Assembly: GCA_947623215.1 (NCBI GenBank)
Contig: CANQGN010000076.1
Coordinates: 1 to 6,827, forward strand
Direction of reading: 5' to 3'
DNA from: an uncultured Clostridia bacterium
GTDB taxonomy: Bacteria > Bacillota > Clostridia > Oscillospirales > Acutalibacteraceae
DNA length: 6,827 nucleotides
This document shows positions 5,858 to 6,827 of the stretch, piece by piece (position 1 is the first letter of the stretch; each line of letters starts with the position of its first letter). The position numbers were made by a program, and so were the translations under genes. Under the pieces are notes generated by a model that had not been told where the DNA came from, made no database searches, and worked only from the letters and a program-made list of their open reading frames with translations.

Positions 5858-5934
5858 TAAGATGCACAAGGAATCAGAAGTGAAAATCGGCGGGTTTGTC
5901 GGGAGAGTAGAACTTTGTGCAAGAAGAAAAAGTT

Positions 5935-5955
5935 TCGTCGAATTTTCGTTGACGA
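5935..5955. promoter_or_regulatory. inverted repeat overlapping the ptsH -35, possible operator
   Basis: TCGTCGA (5935-5941) and TTGACGA (5949-5955) pair across a 7-nt spacer, with one G-T position. The right half contains the -35 hexamer. A repressor site here would block RNA polymerase. It does not match the catabolite-responsive cre consensus as I know it, and no regulator gene is present, so the role is inference. Confidence 0.3.
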
Positions 5956-5976
5956 TTTGATTTTTTGTGCTATAAT
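5949..5976 (+). promoter_or_regulatory. SigA-type promoter of ptsH
   Basis: A -35 of TTGACG (5949-5954) and a perfect -10 TATAAT (5971-5976) are separated by 16 nt, with an extended -10 TGC directly before the -10. It lies 48 nt upstream of the ptsH start in the AT-richest part of the window. The rest of the 5828-5948 gap holds the palindrome described separately and no gene that I can support. Confidence 0.85.
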
Positions 5977-6024
5977 AATCACCAAATAGGCGCGTTCTAC
6001 TGCTGCTATAGGGGAGATATAAGA

Positions 6025-6288
6025 ATGTTTGTAAAAGACGTTATGGTGCAAAACAAAGTCGGCCTTCACGCCCGCCCGGCAACCTTCTTTATTCAAAAGG
6101 CCAACGAGTTTAAGTCCTCCATTTGGGTGGAGCGCGACGATCGCCGCGTAAACGCCAAAAGCCTGCTCGGCGTGCTTTCGCTTGGCATTGTAGGCGGCAC
6201 GACCATTAACATTATCGCCGACGGTCCGGATGAAGAAACCGCCGTAGACGGTTTGGTGCAGCTGGTGCAGTCCGGCTTTGCCGAGTAA
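6025..6288 (+). CDS. ptsH: phosphocarrier protein HPr
   Basis: HPr passes phosphate from Enzyme I to the sugar-specific EIIA proteins of the phosphotransferase system. In Firmicutes it is also a regulatory protein when phosphorylated on serine. The 87-residue product has the active-site motif GLHARPA with His15 at the canonical position, and NAKSLLGVLSLG with Ser46 at the HPr-kinase site. His15 separates it from Crh, which lacks that histidine. The start at 6025 has GGGGAG 8 nt upstream. An in-frame ATG at 5965 falls between the -35 and -10 hexamers and is rejected. The gene stands alone: no ptsI (Enzyme I) follows, unlike the common ptsHI pair, so its partner must be encoded elsewhere. It might also be a paralogous HPr-like protein. 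Confidence 0.93.
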   Translation: MFVKDVMVQNKVGLHARPATFFIQKANEFKSSIWVERDDRRVNAKSLLGVLSLGIVGGTTINIIADGPDEETAVDGLVQLVQSGFAE

Positions 6289-6304
6289 GCCGTTCGCTTT
6301 TTTT
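6273..6304 (+). terminator. weak terminator-like hairpin overlapping the ptsH stop
   Basis: CGGCTT (6273-6278) pairs with AAGCCG (6287-6292) around the stop codon, and TTCGCTTTTTTT follows. The stem is only 6 bp and the T-run begins several bases late, so efficiency is doubtful. It could act as a first, leaky terminator ahead of the stronger one at 6342-6379. Confidence 0.35.
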
Positions 6305-6341
6305 CGCATGTCCCGTTTGCCCGGTGTTTTTTCGCTTTTAC

Positions 6342-6379
6342 AAAAGCCCGCAGACTTTGCGAACGGTCTGCGGCTTTTT
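6342..6379 (+). terminator. intrinsic terminator downstream of ptsH
   Basis: AAAAGCCCGCAGAC (6342-6355) pairs with GTCTGCGGCTTTTT (6366-6379), with one bulged C and a 10-nt loop, and the 3' arm runs into a T-tract. The GC core is 8 bp. It separates ptsH from the next gene. Confidence 0.88.
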
Positions 6380-6424
6380 GTTTGGCGCAAAGGCCCGCAA
6401 ACGCAGTAAGAGAGGGGAGAGCGC

Positions 6425-6827
6425 ATGGCGGTAAAAGCCATGTTGTTTGATTTAGACGGTACCCTGTGCAACACGCTGGCAGACCTCGCGGCCGCCACCA
6501 ACACGGTGCTGGGCGAGTTTGGCTTTGCCTCCCGCCCGGTAGAGGCCTTTCGGCAGTACGTGGGCAACGGTGCCAAAGTACAGCTGCGCCGCGCCCTTGG
6601 GGCGCCGGTAGAGGAGGCGCTGTTTGAGCAAATGTACCGCCGCTACCTTGCCTATTACGGCAGCCATTACTTAGTGCAAACCGCCCCCTATGCCGGTATG
6701 GTAGAGGCGCTGGACGCGCTGCTTGCCGCCGGGGTGCGGCTGGCGGTGGTAACCAACAAGCCGCAAGTAATGGCAGAGGCCATCGTGCGGGGGCTGTTTG
6801 GCGAGCGGCTGGCCCCCGTGGTGGGGC
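6425..6827 (+). CDS. HAD-family phosphatase, phosphoglycolate phosphatase-like, 3' end missing
   Basis: The first 134 residues of a haloacid dehalogenase-superfamily hydrolase. Motif I is DLDGT at 9-13, with Asp9 the expected nucleophile and Asp11 the acid/base. Motif II is VVTNKP, with Thr110. The helical cap of subfamily IA lies between them, and FRQYVGNGAKVQLRRAL is typical of phosphoglycolate phosphatases (Gph), which remove phosphate from 2-phosphoglycolate. Related cytosolic enzymes of this group act on pyrophosphate or sugar phosphates, so the substrate is not proven and I give no symbol. Motifs III and IV lie beyond the window. The ATG at 6425 has GGGGAG 5 nt upstream. I see no clear promoter between the ptsH terminator and this gene. 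Confidence 0.85.
   Translation, partial: MAVKAMLFDLDGTLCNTLADLAAATNTVLGEFGFASRPVEAFRQYVGNGAKVQLRRALGAPVEEALFEQMYRRYLAYYGSHYLVQTAPYAGMVEALDALLAAGVRLAVVTNKPQVMAEAIVRGLFGERLAPVVG

Noticed and set aside
5590..6576. Minus-strand open frame of 328 codons across trmD, the gap, ptsH and the HAD gene.
   Set aside because: It runs antisense to three recognisable coding regions and a clear promoter, with low-complexity sequence and no ribosome site that I trust.

Overview
This 6.8 kb window looks like ordinary chromosome from a GC-rich member of the Clostridia (Firmicutes), plausibly the Oscillospiraceae/Ruminococcaceae. That placement is inference. It rests on a T-box leader, AAGGAG-type ribosome binding sites, SigA-type promoters, an HPr carrying both His15 and Ser46, and a stand-alone PduL phosphotransacylase. 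I see no mobile element, CRISPR array, rRNA, tRNA or defence gene, and no strong case for an undescribed multi-gene system. The most interesting material is regulatory RNA and intergenic structure.

Left part (1-2675, minus strand): a branched-chain amino-acid operon, read right to left. A promoter with an extended -10 (2647-2675) drives a T-box leader (about 2360-2640). Its likely specifier is CUC (leucine), and its antiterminator and terminator are mutually exclusive. Next come ilvA (threonine deaminase with an ACT domain), ridA (enamine/imine deaminase) and leuA (2-isopropylmalate synthase, long yeast-like type, cut by the window edge). The three genes are tightly packed: 14 nt between ilvA and ridA, and an ATGA overlap between ridA and leuA. 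IlvA releases reactive enamine intermediates, RidA hydrolyses them, and LeuA starts the leucine branch, so uncharged leucyl-tRNA would turn on all three.

Middle (2676-5827, plus strand): a divergent promoter serves pduL, which encodes a phosphate acyltransferase with no microcompartment genes nearby. pduL ends in a strong intrinsic terminator. Then follow gpsA (glycerol-3-phosphate dehydrogenase), rimM (16S/30S maturation) and trmD (tRNA m1G37 methyltransferase). rimM and trmD overlap by 17 nt. The usual partners rpsP and rplS are absent on either side.

Right part (5828-6827, plus strand): a 197-nt AT-richer gap holds a palindrome and a strong extended -10 promoter, followed by ptsH (HPr). 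ptsH ends in one clear and one doubtful terminator. The window closes inside a HAD phosphatase of the phosphoglycolate phosphatase type. The one stretch over 300 nt without a gene, 2332-2874, is filled mainly by the T-box leader and the two divergent promoters. I recognise nothing in 2676-2792 beyond A/T tracts.
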